A stretch of DNA of 49,838 nucleotides from Anaerolineae bacterium (GTDB lineage Bacteria > Chloroflexota > Anaerolineae > Anaerolineales > UBA4823): contig QEXX01000026.1 of the NCBI GenBank assembly GCA_003130835.1, positions 1 to 49,838 of the forward strand. Direction: 5' to 3'. Below the pieces are notes generated by a model. The model made no database searches and was not told where the DNA came from. It worked only from the letters and a program-made list of their open reading frames with translations. The position numbers and the translations under genes were made by a program. Below, piece by piece: positions 8,103-15,544 of the stretch. The stretch's first letter is position 1; the number at the start of each line of letters is the position of its first letter.

Positions 8103-9503
8103 TTATTGCAACAATGTTTCGATTTCAGCCTTGACCAACGGATCGGTTTCCACTTGGAGGTGATCCTTAAGGGCTTGCTGAGCAATGGGCGCGCCAACTT
8201 GGGCGAGACTCCAGGCAAGGTGTTGGCGCACCAGAGGGTCTGGGTGGCTTTGAAGGGCTTGAATCAAGAACTCGGCTACCCTAGGTTGCAAACTCGGGTT
8301 TTGGCGGATTAGGTTCCCCAGCACGACGGCGCTATTGCGACTCAAACCGCGCCATTTCGGACGAGAAAGGGGGCTTAAGCGAAATTGTTGCTTAAACTCC
8401 GCCCGGCTGAGGGATAGGATTTCGACCAGAGGTAGCCTCGCCCGCTTGGGCTGGGGCAAAAACTCGGGGAATGACGGGGAGGCAGATACCCGCTGATTCC
8501 ACGGGCACACTTGTTGGCAGATGTCACAGCCGAAAACCCAATCTCCAAGTTTGGCACGCAGTTCGCTAGGCAGGGTGCTTTTATGTTCGATGGTGAGATA
8601 AGAAAGGCAACGCCTAGCGTCTAGGGTGCGGTTGGGCAGGATACACTGGGTGGGGCAGGCTTGGATGCAGCGTTGACAGGTGCCACAGCGGTCGGGCAAG
8701 AAGGGCGGATCAGGCGGTAGGGGAAGATCGGTGAAGATTTCAGCTAGGAAGAGGTACGAGCCGAAGTGAGGGTGGATGAGGCAGGTGTTCTTTCCGATCC
8801 ACCCTAAACCTGCTCTTTGAGCGAGTTCACGTTCCAGAATCGGGGCGCTATCGGTAAAGCAGCGATAGGCAATTGTCCGCTCGGCTTTTTCTTGGAGGCG
8901 CTGCATCAGGTCTTCCATGCGCTGGCGGAGGACGACATGATAGTCCTTGCCCCACGCATAAGCAGCCACCCTTCCGGATAATCCTTCGCTCCCGTCCCCT
9001 TTGCTTAAGGGCGAGGGAGTGCCATCTGGTCGAGAGAGCGAGGGGGAGGAGATGGGTGGTTCTTCTGCGCTGGATGAGGGGGGGCGATGGTCAATTTCAT
9101 CCTCTTTGCTGCCTCTTCCGAAGGGCGAAGGGTAGTCTTCTTCTTTAGAGGATAGAGCCTGATGAAGTTGTTCCCGCCTCTCTGTGTTGGAGAGGGATAG
9201 AGGGGAAACGTCTTTTCCTCTCTCCCCTTGGGAGCGGGGCTGGGGGTGAGGGGGTGGGGCTGGATAACGCGCAGCCAAGACGATCACGCTCTGGCAGCCA
9301 GGCAACAATTCTGCCGGGTTGCTGCGCAAGTAAACCGAGCGTGGCTCTGCCATGTATCCCATTTCTCCATGATACCCCTGAGCTAACCACTTGGAATAGA
9401 TGTCAAGATGCGGCGGCGGTTCGGAGGAAGTGATTCCCACCGCCGCAAAACCCAACTCCAGCGCGAGGGCTTTGATTGCTTGGGCTAACTCCTCAGCGTT
9501 CAT
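8103..9503 (-). CDS. queG: Epoxyqueuosine reductase QueG with a translated repeat insert
   Basis: 466 residues. QueG is the cobalamin-dependent iron-sulfur enzyme that makes the last step of queuosine synthesis in tRNA. Visible parts: an N-terminal DUF1730 domain (ELGFAAVGIT, YHGEMGYM, PGCQSVIVLAARY); YRCFTDSAPILER with the catalytic-type Asp218; a 4Fe-4S motif C273-x2-C276-x2-C279-x3-C283; a second motif with C326, C329 and C333; and C-terminal HEAT-like repeats. Residues ~83-176 are foreign to the family. They split the normally short junction between ARYP and GRVAAYAWGKDYH and consist of Pro/Ser/Glu/Gly-rich segments such as PSPFGRGSKE and TPSPLSKGDGSEG. All motifs on both sides are intact and in frame, so the enzyme may still work with a disordered loop. 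It lies 10 bp after the upstream lipoprotein stop, in the same probable operon. Confidence 0.88.
   Translation of the reverse strand: MNAEELAQAIKALALELGFAAVGITSSEPPPHLDIYSKWLAQGYHGEMGYMAEPRSVYLRSNPAELLPGCQSVIVLAARYPAPPPHPQPRSQGERGKDVSPLSLSNTERREQLHQALSSKEEDYPSPFGRGSKEDEIDHRPPSSSAEEPPISSPSLSRPDGTPSPLSKGDGSEGLSGRVAAYAWGKDYHVVLRQRMEDLMQRLQEKAERTIAYRCFTDSAPILERELAQRAGLGWIGKNTCLIHPHFGSYLFLAEIFTDLPLPPDPPFLPDRCGTCQRCIQACPTQCILPNRTLDARRCLSYLTIEHKSTLPSELRAKLGDWVFGCDICQQVCPWNQRVSASPSFPEFLPQPKRARLPLVEILSLSRAEFKQQFRLSPLSRPKWRGLSRNSAVVLGNLIRQNPSLQPRVAEFLIQALQSHPDPLVRQHLAWSLAQVGAPIAQQALKDHLQVETDPLVKAEIETLLQ
8976..9257 (-). repeat. Cluster of GC-rich palindromic repeats inside queG
   Basis: About 282 bp (94 codons, no frameshift) made of several imperfect copies of the common CCCTCACCCC...CTCCC-x-GGGAG...GGGG palindrome. 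Cores lie near 8990-9015, 9095-9135 and 9205-9260 (for example TCTCCCCTTGGGAGCGGGG). Similar elements occur between genes at about 19021-19062, 30046-30085 and 30588-30625. Confidence 0.7.
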
Positions 9504-9513
9504 CCATCCTTCA

Positions 9514-10563
9514 TCATTGGCAGGTCAATTCGAAATTGACCACTGGTGAAGTGAGATCGATCGGAGTAAGAATGTGCAACCTTGCCCAACCGCTCATCGA
9601 ACTGGTGATAGACAGTTCAAACTGGTTGCTGTAGACACCGGGTTGCAGGTTCTCGGTACGATCAGCAGGCAAAACAAGAGTTACCCCGGGTGTGCCTGAA
9701 CCTGCTTCTAGCCGAAAGGTGACTGTGGTAGCTTGGTTGACAGTGAATTGGATGGGAAAGACAAAGGTATAGGGGCAAGAGCCACTATACGAGGCTGGAT
9801 TGACGCTGATTGTGGGATTGCTCACCGCCAGCGGAGCAGTGGTGTTAGTTGGTGTGCTGGTCACACTTGGTGTCCCCGGTGTGGAGGTAGCGGGAGTCGG
9901 AGTGGGTCCGCTTGGTGTAGGCGAAGCGATCACGGTGCCATTGGCCGCGACGTTGATCCAAACGTAAAAAGCCTGGTCGGCATTTGGACCAAGACCGAAA
10001 TTTTTGCCTTGTGGGTTACGAAGCATATAGTAACCGATATATTGCCCTGGCGCGCTGGGAGAAACCATTGGAACCGAAATGTCAACCGTTGCGTTGGGTG
10101 GCACGTCGTTCGGTAAGGGCACAGCCGAGGGGGCACCCATCTTTTCGCCACTGAAGAAAATCAGTGAGTAAGCTGTTGTCCAGGTCGTAACGCCCACATT
10201 TTTCAAACGCCAGGTCTTGGTGAAAGCCTGATTGGGGGCAAAGACCGTGCCATCAGGAACGGTGACATCGGCAACGAACTCAACTCGTTCAGCAGCCGTT
10301 GTACCTGATGGCAAGGTGGGAGCGACCGTGGTTGGGGGTGGGAGTGTAACGGTTGGTGTTGGGGATTCAGTGGGTGTTGGGATAGGGGTATCTGTTGGGA
10401 TGGGGGTTGCCAATGCCAACTCAGTCATTTTGGCATTGGCGGTTTCGGCTGCGGCCGTCAAGACTGCTTGCGGGTCTGGTGTGGCTTCCTGACCACCACA
10501 CCCTGCGATGAAGATGGTTGCAATCAGGATCAGTCTCCTGACAATGGTCTTTTGAACGTTCAT
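9514..10563 (-). CDS. Lipoprotein with NBR1-type Ig-like domain (I)
   Basis: 349 residues. Signal peptide with lipobox FIAGC (Cys22). It is followed by TAAAETANAK (36-45) and a Thr/Pro-rich spacer (PTPTESPTPTVT). The central domain, roughly 90-210 (FVADVTVPDGTVF...FTKTWRLKNVGVTTWT...PGQYIGYYMLRN...FYVWINV), is the NBR1/Ig-like fold known from autophagy receptor NBR1 and from bacterial surface proteins. After a second Pro/Thr linker comes another beta-sandwich-like C-terminal domain (~245-349) with the Cys pair SCPY and ELTCQ. It is presumably membrane-anchored and outward-facing, with a binding role. It starts 21 bp after its paralogue's stop. No enzymatic residues were seen. Confidence 0.82.
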   Translation of the reverse strand: MNVQKTIVRRLILIATIFIAGCGGQEATPDPQAVLTAAAETANAKMTELALATPIPTDTPIPTPTESPTPTVTLPPPTTVAPTLPSGTTAAERVEFVADVTVPDGTVFAPNQAFTKTWRLKNVGVTTWTTAYSLIFFSGEKMGAPSAVPLPNDVPPNATVDISVPMVSPSAPGQYIGYYMLRNPQGKNFGLGPNADQAFYVWINVAANGTVIASPTPSGPTPTPATSTPGTPSVTSTPTNTTAPLAVSNPTISVNPASYSGSCPYTFVFPIQFTVNQATTVTFRLEAGSGTPGVTLVLPADRTENLQPGVYSNQFELSITSSMSGWARLHILTPIDLTSPVVNFELTCQ

Positions 10564-10584
10564 GGTTTGCTCCTTCCTTTCAAA

Positions 10585-11751
10585 TTAGGGACGTTCAATA
10601 CGGGGTGAACTCCAAATTGCCCAATCACCACTCGCCTCGCCGTCCGCCAAGACAGCGAGCATGAATTGAACGGAATTGCCCTTCAAGCTCGAAAGATTTA
10701 CCTCGACAGAGAGGAATTGCCCGTTACAGGTTTTTTCCCAGGTTTGGAGGGTGTTCAATTTGCCGTCAAGCAAGACATTCAAGCGAAATTTTACCCTTGA
10801 AGCGCCACAACTTCCACTGGGGGTCATAAATCCTACCCTTGCTCGGAAGCGGTCGCCGTTTTGCACCAGATAAGCCGGGAATGTGCCGGCGATGAATCCA
10901 TTTTCGACTTGTTTTGGCACCGTGAGCAAGATGCGGCTGGAGGTCGCTCCGTTCTCTAAGGGAACACCCTCTTTGATTTTGGCGACGCCGTTGGGGTCTT
11001 CATCTGCACCGCCGAAATTGAGGTTGGTCTCAAAGACGTTTCCCGTACCGCTTTTCCATTCTGCTTGGGCGGCCTGTGCGAGAAAATCGAAGACCACTCC
11101 TTTGACGGTTGGAACTTTGATCTGCACATAGAAAGGATCGTTTTTCTCTCCGATTCCAAACACGATGTTTGAAGCGTTGCGCAATTTATACTCGGCTCGG
11201 TAGGTGCCTCCAACGCTAGGGGCGGTGAGGGTCACCGACACATCGATCATCTCGCCGCTGGCGACGTAACGCGGCAGTGGCACGGCCACTGGGCTGCCCA
11301 TTGGTTCTCCGCCCGTCAGCACCAAGGCATATTGGGGTGACCAAGTGCAGGCACCGGCATTCTGCAAGCGCCAAGTTTTGACAAAGGTGCCGCCAGGCTC
11401 AATTTCGGTGTTGTCGGGGATGGTGACATCCTTGATGAAGCGCACTCGGTCGCAGGGCAAGGGAGTGCTGGTCGGCGGTGAAATTGTCACCGTTGGGCTT
11501 GGAGGTATGGGGGTTAGGGTTGGAACGGAGATTGGAAACAAGGTTGCCGTAGGGTTGAGTGTTATCGCCGGGGGGGATACCGTACTGCCGTAAACCTGAG
11601 CCATGACGGTTTGGGCGGCGGCCGTGCTTAAGGCGCTGTTTCCTAATGTGGGGGTGCTTGTGGCGCGCGGCATATTACAGGCTGCTAATCCTATCGCCGT
11701 CCACACAGCCAGCCAAAGCCTAAGCCAAAAACCGCAAAATTTTCTGTTCAT
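10585..11751 (-). CDS. Lipoprotein with NBR1-type Ig-like domain (II)
   Basis: 388 residues from the ATG at 11751, chosen because it begins a canonical signal peptide (MNRKFCGFWLRLWLAVWTAIGLAAC, lipobox Cys25). The longer frame back to a GTG at 11796 runs into a hairpin. TAAAQTVMAQ (43-52) and a Thr/Pro linker precede the NBR1-Ig domain (FIKDVTIPDNTEI...FVKTWRLQNAGACTWS...GTYRAEYKLRN...FYVQIKV). A C-terminal beta-rich domain (~220-388) follows. Its architecture parallels the downstream neighbour, so the pair probably arose by duplication. No clear Shine-Dalgarno sequence precedes this ATG. Confidence 0.8.
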   Translation of the reverse strand: MNRKFCGFWLRLWLAVWTAIGLAACNMPRATSTPTLGNSALSTAAAQTVMAQVYGSTVSPPAITLNPTATLFPISVPTLTPIPPSPTVTISPPTSTPLPCDRVRFIKDVTIPDNTEIEPGGTFVKTWRLQNAGACTWSPQYALVLTGGEPMGSPVAVPLPRYVASGEMIDVSVTLTAPSVGGTYRAEYKLRNASNIVFGIGEKNDPFYVQIKVPTVKGVVFDFLAQAAQAEWKSGTGNVFETNLNFGGADEDPNGVAKIKEGVPLENGATSSRILLTVPKQVENGFIAGTFPAYLVQNGDRFRARVGFMTPSGSCGASRVKFRLNVLLDGKLNTLQTWEKTCNGQFLSVEVNLSSLKGNSVQFMLAVLADGEASGDWAIWSSPRIERP

Positions 11752-11772
11752 AATGTGGAAAAGGGTGCATGA

Positions 11773-11817
11773 GTAGAGAGAGCTTTCCAAGCCCACGGGC
11801 TTTGGATCGCTCTCTAC
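11773..11817. terminator. Long inverted repeat between lipoprotein genes
   Basis: Arms GTAGAGAGAGCTTTCCAAG... and its near complement ending CGCTCTCTAC, with almost no loop. It lies 21 bp past the upstream lipoprotein stop and 21 bp before the next ATG. It has no clear T-run, so it may attenuate or process the transcript rather than stop it. It shares GTAGAGA/TCTCTAC ends with the palindromes at 22251 and 40578. Confidence 0.5.
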
Positions 11818-11838
11818 CCATAGGATTATTTTACCAAC

Positions 11839-12789
11839 TTAAGGGGCAACAAATTTCACTGCTTTGAATTCACATTTTCCACCCAGAGCTTCTTCTGTAC
11901 AAAGCGTTACCCCGGCTTTAAGCTGGTGATTGGCAGCCACGTTGCCGATGAAGCCGGCGATGTAAGCGCTCTCTCCGGCATCTAAGCTGTCGTTGCCGGG
12001 TGGACATTTCCCGGTTCCGCTCAAGAAAGGATTGTCATAACTGGTTGAGGACAGAATCGTATCGGTGGTTAAGTCGGTGATCTTGATTGCCACCGACTCG
12101 ATAGCTTTGTTGCCGTTATTCTTGACCTTAAAGTAGGCATACCAATCGCCGCTGCATTTATGCTTGTCCGCATAAGTAATCTCAAAAGCGACTCCACTCG
12201 CTGGCAGGGTTGTGGTGGCGGTCGCCGGCGGAGGCGGAGGGGTATAGACGGGTAGCTCGATCGTTGCGCCAGTTACGCTGGTCGATCCTCCCCATACCCA
12301 ACAGTAACTGCCCGGCCGATTGGGATTTTCGATGTACCACCACGTCGAGGTACTGTTGCGTCCGTAGACCAGGGCGGTTTGTCCGATGTTCAAGGCGCCA
12401 ACCCTTTCGTAAATTGGTCCTGGACCTTTGCGGCAGTTGGTGTTCTGTTGAGCAGTGATGGTCGGTTGGGATGGCGTTGGGGTGAAGGGTAGCGTTGGGG
12501 TTACCGTAGGGGTCTCAGAGAACAGCGGCGTAAAGGTAAAGGTGGGGATGAGCGGGCCACCTTCTTGGGGAGGTTGTTCGGCAGGCAGGGTAGCCGTTGG
12601 TGGAATTTCCGGCGGTGCATTTTGGGTTAATTGTGCAGCAAGTGTTTCAGCAGCGGCGGTGTAGATCATCTCGACCGGTACTTGCGTTGGTTGGCTTTGC
12701 TGTGCAGCCGGCAGATTAATGCCACAGGCTAAAGCCACTAGGGCTAGAATGCTCAAAACCGTGAAAGGGCGAACCGTTTGTTTTTTCAT
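11839..12789 (-). CDS. Lipoprotein with bacterial SH3-type domain
   Basis: 316 residues from the ATG at 12789, selected because GAGAGG lies 6 nt upstream and it starts the signal peptide (MKKQTVRPFTVLSILALVALAC, lipobox Cys22). Earlier in-frame codons up to 12885 give an N-terminus unlike a signal. TAAAETLAAQ (44-53) is followed by a Thr/Pro linker and an SH3b domain at ~115-170 (CRKGPGPIYERVGALNIGQTA...WWYIENP...CWVWG), a fold that often binds cell-wall peptides. The C-terminal domain (~195-316) is beta-rich with several Cys. It is first of five leftward genes and has a good promoter upstream at 12909-12937. Confidence 0.8.
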   Translation of the reverse strand: MKKQTVRPFTVLSILALVALACGINLPAAQQSQPTQVPVEMIYTAAAETLAAQLTQNAPPEIPPTATLPAEQPPQEGGPLIPTFTFTPLFSETPTVTPTLPFTPTPSQPTITAQQNTNCRKGPGPIYERVGALNIGQTALVYGRNSTSTWWYIENPNRPGSYCWVWGGSTSVTGATIELPVYTPPPPPATATTTLPASGVAFEITYADKHKCSGDWYAYFKVKNNGNKAIESVAIKITDLTTDTILSSTSYDNPFLSGTGKCPPGNDSLDAGESAYIAGFIGNVAANHQLKAGVTLCTEEALGGKCEFKAVKFVAP

Positions 12790-12908
12790 ACGAAGCCTCT
12801 CATTCTCCATCTTTGGCAAACGAAAAAACTCTTTTAGCGAGGAGTTCATATTATGAAACGCAATTTGCCATTGCTTTGTTCCCAAGCGAGGACTGTTGGC
12901 TAAAGTGG

Positions 12909-12937
12909 ATTATAACCCGATTCGTGGAAGATTCCAA
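12909..12937 (-). promoter_or_regulatory. Sigma70-like promoter for the lipoprotein-queG operon
   Basis: On the minus strand TTGGAA (12937-12932) and TATAAT (12914-12909) are 17 bp apart. They would give a leader of about 110 nt before the ATG at 12789. Confidence 0.55.
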
Positions 12938-13050
12938 AAGCTCGCTGTTAATGACGATAAGGTCGCCGTTGAAAGAGAAGAGACCCTACAGGCAATCCCT
13001 AGCAGACCAGGTAGTGACGGAATACCGAGTTGGATTTCCCCGGCGGGGTG

Positions 13051-13992
13051 CTAACAAGCAAGCTGCCAAGCATCTAAGGAGCGATTTTTGAGGATAACGC
13101 TGAAATTCCATGCGGCTGCTTGCGGGCAAACCTGAGCGCGAAATTGTGCCTCTGTCCACTCATCCGTATATTCGGCAGCGAACACTGCTTTATCGTATTC
13201 GATAAACGGTCTTGCTTGGGCACACCAGCCTTGCACAAAACAATCTTCGGTAAGGATAAATTCAAAATGCGGGAGCAGATCTTCTACAAGGTAAGCAGCA
13301 TTTTTCATCCCTATAGCAAGGCGGCGCTGATGGGCTTGCTCGGCAAGCCAGATGGCATAGCGCTTCTCATCTGCGACGGTAATGGGGAAGCCACTGTCAT
13401 TGCTGCTAACCTCCATATTGTCGGGTTCGATGGCATCAAATCCTTTGGCTGCGCAGAGGTCCATGCGCGCTTGCAGGATGGGGGCAAGTTTGTCGATCTG
13501 GCGGATATCCAGCCATTTCTCGCCGGGCCAGCCTTGATAGTCTTTGCCGATCACTTCGGGGGGAAATTGGTCGGCGTCAGGCCGCCACTCTTCCCAAGAA
13601 CCCACAGAGATATAACAGATCAATTTGACGTCCCGTTGCTTTAACTCGTTGATCACCGCTTGGTCGACATAGAGATCGACATCGTACACCTGAGCAGAGA
13701 CAGCCGTTGAGGGGCGTTGGTCACTTAAGTCCCATTGCCAACTCAAACCAGGTTGGGGATGCCAAATCGGTGCGGTGCTCCCACTCTGGGTAACCAGCGG
13801 GAGATAGGTCTCCGCCTCGACCAATGGGCGCTCTTGCGGGGAGGCAAACACCGATGGAATGGCAGAGCTCTTGGTTGCAAAAGCTGTTGCGGGCGTTGTC
13901 AGCTTAACACCTGAGCTCTTTGGGGCGTTGCAGGTATACGTTGTCATCATCAGCACGACGATTGACAGGAGCTTAAGGAAACCTAAACGCAT
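13051..13992 (-). CDS. GH114 endo-alpha-1,4-polygalactosaminidase-like protein
   Basis: 313 residues. The N-terminus has a hydrophobic signal (LLSIVVLMMTTYTC, possible lipobox Cys21), then a Ser/Thr linker containing TYLPLVTQ (62-69). The catalytic-type TIM-barrel domain begins at WHPQPGLSWQWDLSDQ. It shows the GH114 blocks YDVDLYVD, KLICYISVGSWEEWRPD, WPGEKWLDIR, CAAKGFDAIEPDNMEV, RLAIGMKNA and FILTEDCF. Characterised family members cleave galactosaminogalactan-type polymers; the substrate here is unknown. It is third in a leftward series after the ABC-F and TPR genes (43-bp spacer). The family call is strong, the substrate call weak. Confidence 0.85.
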   Translation of the reverse strand: MRLGFLKLLSIVVLMMTTYTCNAPKSSGVKLTTPATAFATKSSAIPSVFASPQERPLVEAETYLPLVTQSGSTAPIWHPQPGLSWQWDLSDQRPSTAVSAQVYDVDLYVDQAVINELKQRDVKLICYISVGSWEEWRPDADQFPPEVIGKDYQGWPGEKWLDIRQIDKLAPILQARMDLCAAKGFDAIEPDNMEVSSNDSGFPITVADEKRYAIWLAEQAHQRRLAIGMKNAAYLVEDLLPHFEFILTEDCFVQGWCAQARPFIEYDKAVFAAEYTDEWTEAQFRAQVCPQAAAWNFSVILKNRSLDAWQLAC

Positions 13993-14035
13993 TGACTATC
14001 CATCCTTTCATATCCCAACCGATTATCCATAAACC

Positions 14036-15544
14036 CTAGGGCAGGTAGATCTCTAAATATCGCTTGGCTTGCTCGCCACTGGGGGTGTGAGGCGCAATTT
14101 CAACCGCTTTTTGGAATTGGGCGCGTGCCAAGGCGGTTTTCCCCTGGGAAAGATATGCGATTCCCAAATGCAGGATCGCTGGGGCATACCCCGCATCCAA
14201 ACTCAGGGCGCGTTCCAGGGCTTCCTGCGCCGCTGACCAGTTTTCCAATCCCAGATAAACCTGACCGAGCAGATCCCAGCTTTCGGCATCTTGGGGCGTT
14301 TGGTAGGTCAATTCTATGACGAGGGGCAGGGCGCTTTCCTGCAGCCGATAACCATACTGGACGCAATAGAGAACCAACGCCTTGCGAGCAGTTTGCGAAA
14401 CTGAGCTTTGGCTGATCCACTCGTATAAGATCTGCCAGCCGCCCTCCAAATCTCCTGTTTGGGCGAGCGCTTGCGCGTATTGTAAGCGCACGTTGAGGTC
14501 ATGCGGGTAAAGCTGAAATGCCTGCTGCGCGCTTTGCAGGGCGAGCTGCGCCTCGCCAAGTTCTTGCCAGATCAGGGTCAAAAAGGCTAAAGCGAGCTGC
14601 GAACGAGGGTTTAACTGTAAGGCGTACTGAATCTCAGCCAAGCCTGGTTGTTCTGCCTGAGCGGTGTTCATGCGGCGGTCTTCTTGTTCGGAAAGATTTT
14701 GTCTCTTTAGCGGTGTGCTCTTAAAAGGGGCAGATAAACGAAAGCGAGCCAACCCCAAGTATGCCCAGGCTTCGGGAAAATCAGGGCGTTGTTCAACAGC
14801 GTGTTGAAAGGCGCGCTCTGCTAATTGCCACTCACCGAGCATTGCTAGCCCTCGTCCGCCATATAGATATTCCAGGGCTTTCTCAGAACTCGGCTGAGCA
14901 AGTTGTTCCAAGAGCACGGAAACCTGACCTTGATAACTGGCATCCAACTGGGCAGCGTTTTGGAGCGCCGGCAGGGCTTCCTCAGGGGACTCGGCTGCCA
15001 GAACTAAGCCCAAGCGATAGTGCCATTCGGCAGTTTCCGGTTGTGCAGCCGCCAACGCCTGCAGGATCGGCAAAGTTTGCTCGATGCGTCCTTGCTCGTA
15101 GTATAGTTTCAACAAGAGTGGATCAATCGCTTCGGTGGAGTAGCCTTTTTCAACCCATCCTTGACGGATGGACATGGCTGCATCGGGATCGTTGGAGGCG
15201 AGATAGGCTTGGGCAAGCAGCACTTGAGCTTGGTAAGTTAGCTGTCTTTCCTCTTGCAGAGGGGCGAGGATGGCGATGACTAGCGCCGAGTCGCCGACCT
15301 GCGCGGCGTTTTGGGCGGCTTTGATTTGCAAATCAACCTTATCCCAAAATAAAACCCGACTCGCTTGGCGATAAAGTTGAGCAGCGCTTTTGAAATCCCC
15401 TTGTTGTTCTGCCAACCGTGCCTGACGCAGGGCTGCGCTGCCGCGCTCGAAGGGGAAGAGCAAAGCGATCCCGATCAGCAAGGCAAGGATCGCCGCCAGA
15501 TTCGGGAGAATCCCTTCATCTGCCTTCGCCCACGGCTTCCTCAT
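14036..15544 (-). CDS. Membrane-anchored TPR protein
   Basis: 502 residues with one N-terminal membrane segment (LAAILALLIGIALLFPF, ~14-30), then tetratricopeptide repeats across most of the chain. Typical units are QLAERAFQHAVEQRPDFPEAWAYLGLARFRL, AAQEALERALSLDAGYAPAILHLGIAYLSQG and ALARAQFQKAVEIAPHTPSGEQAKRYL, abbreviated here: the W-LG-Y-A-F-P-TPR pattern is clear in at least eight units. Such proteins scaffold complexes, often in envelope assembly. The start overlaps the end of the ABC-F gene by 29 bp, implying translational coupling. No enzymatic domain was seen. Confidence 0.8.
   Translation of the reverse strand: MRKPWAKADEGILPNLAAILALLIGIALLFPFERGSAALRQARLAEQQGDFKSAAQLYRQASRVLFWDKVDLQIKAAQNAAQVGDSALVIAILAPLQEERQLTYQAQVLLAQAYLASNDPDAAMSIRQGWVEKGYSTEAIDPLLLKLYYEQGRIEQTLPILQALAAAQPETAEWHYRLGLVLAAESPEEALPALQNAAQLDASYQGQVSVLLEQLAQPSSEKALEYLYGGRGLAMLGEWQLAERAFQHAVEQRPDFPEAWAYLGLARFRLSAPFKSTPLKRQNLSEQEDRRMNTAQAEQPGLAEIQYALQLNPRSQLALAFLTLIWQELGEAQLALQSAQQAFQLYPHDLNVRLQYAQALAQTGDLEGGWQILYEWISQSSVSQTARKALVLYCVQYGYRLQESALPLVIELTYQTPQDAESWDLLGQVYLGLENWSAAQEALERALSLDAGYAPAILHLGIAYLSQGKTALARAQFQKAVEIAPHTPSGEQAKRYLEIYLP

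Noticed and set aside
11752-11796. GTG 11796 as start of the second NBR1 lipoprotein
   Set aside because: It would put non-signal sequence before the signal peptide and begin inside a hairpin; ATG 11751 gives a normal lipoprotein signal.
13120-13644. 174-codon plus-strand open frame
   Set aside because: Antisense shadow of the GH114 gene.
14761-15279. 172-codon plus-strand open frame
   Set aside because: Antisense shadow of the TPR gene.
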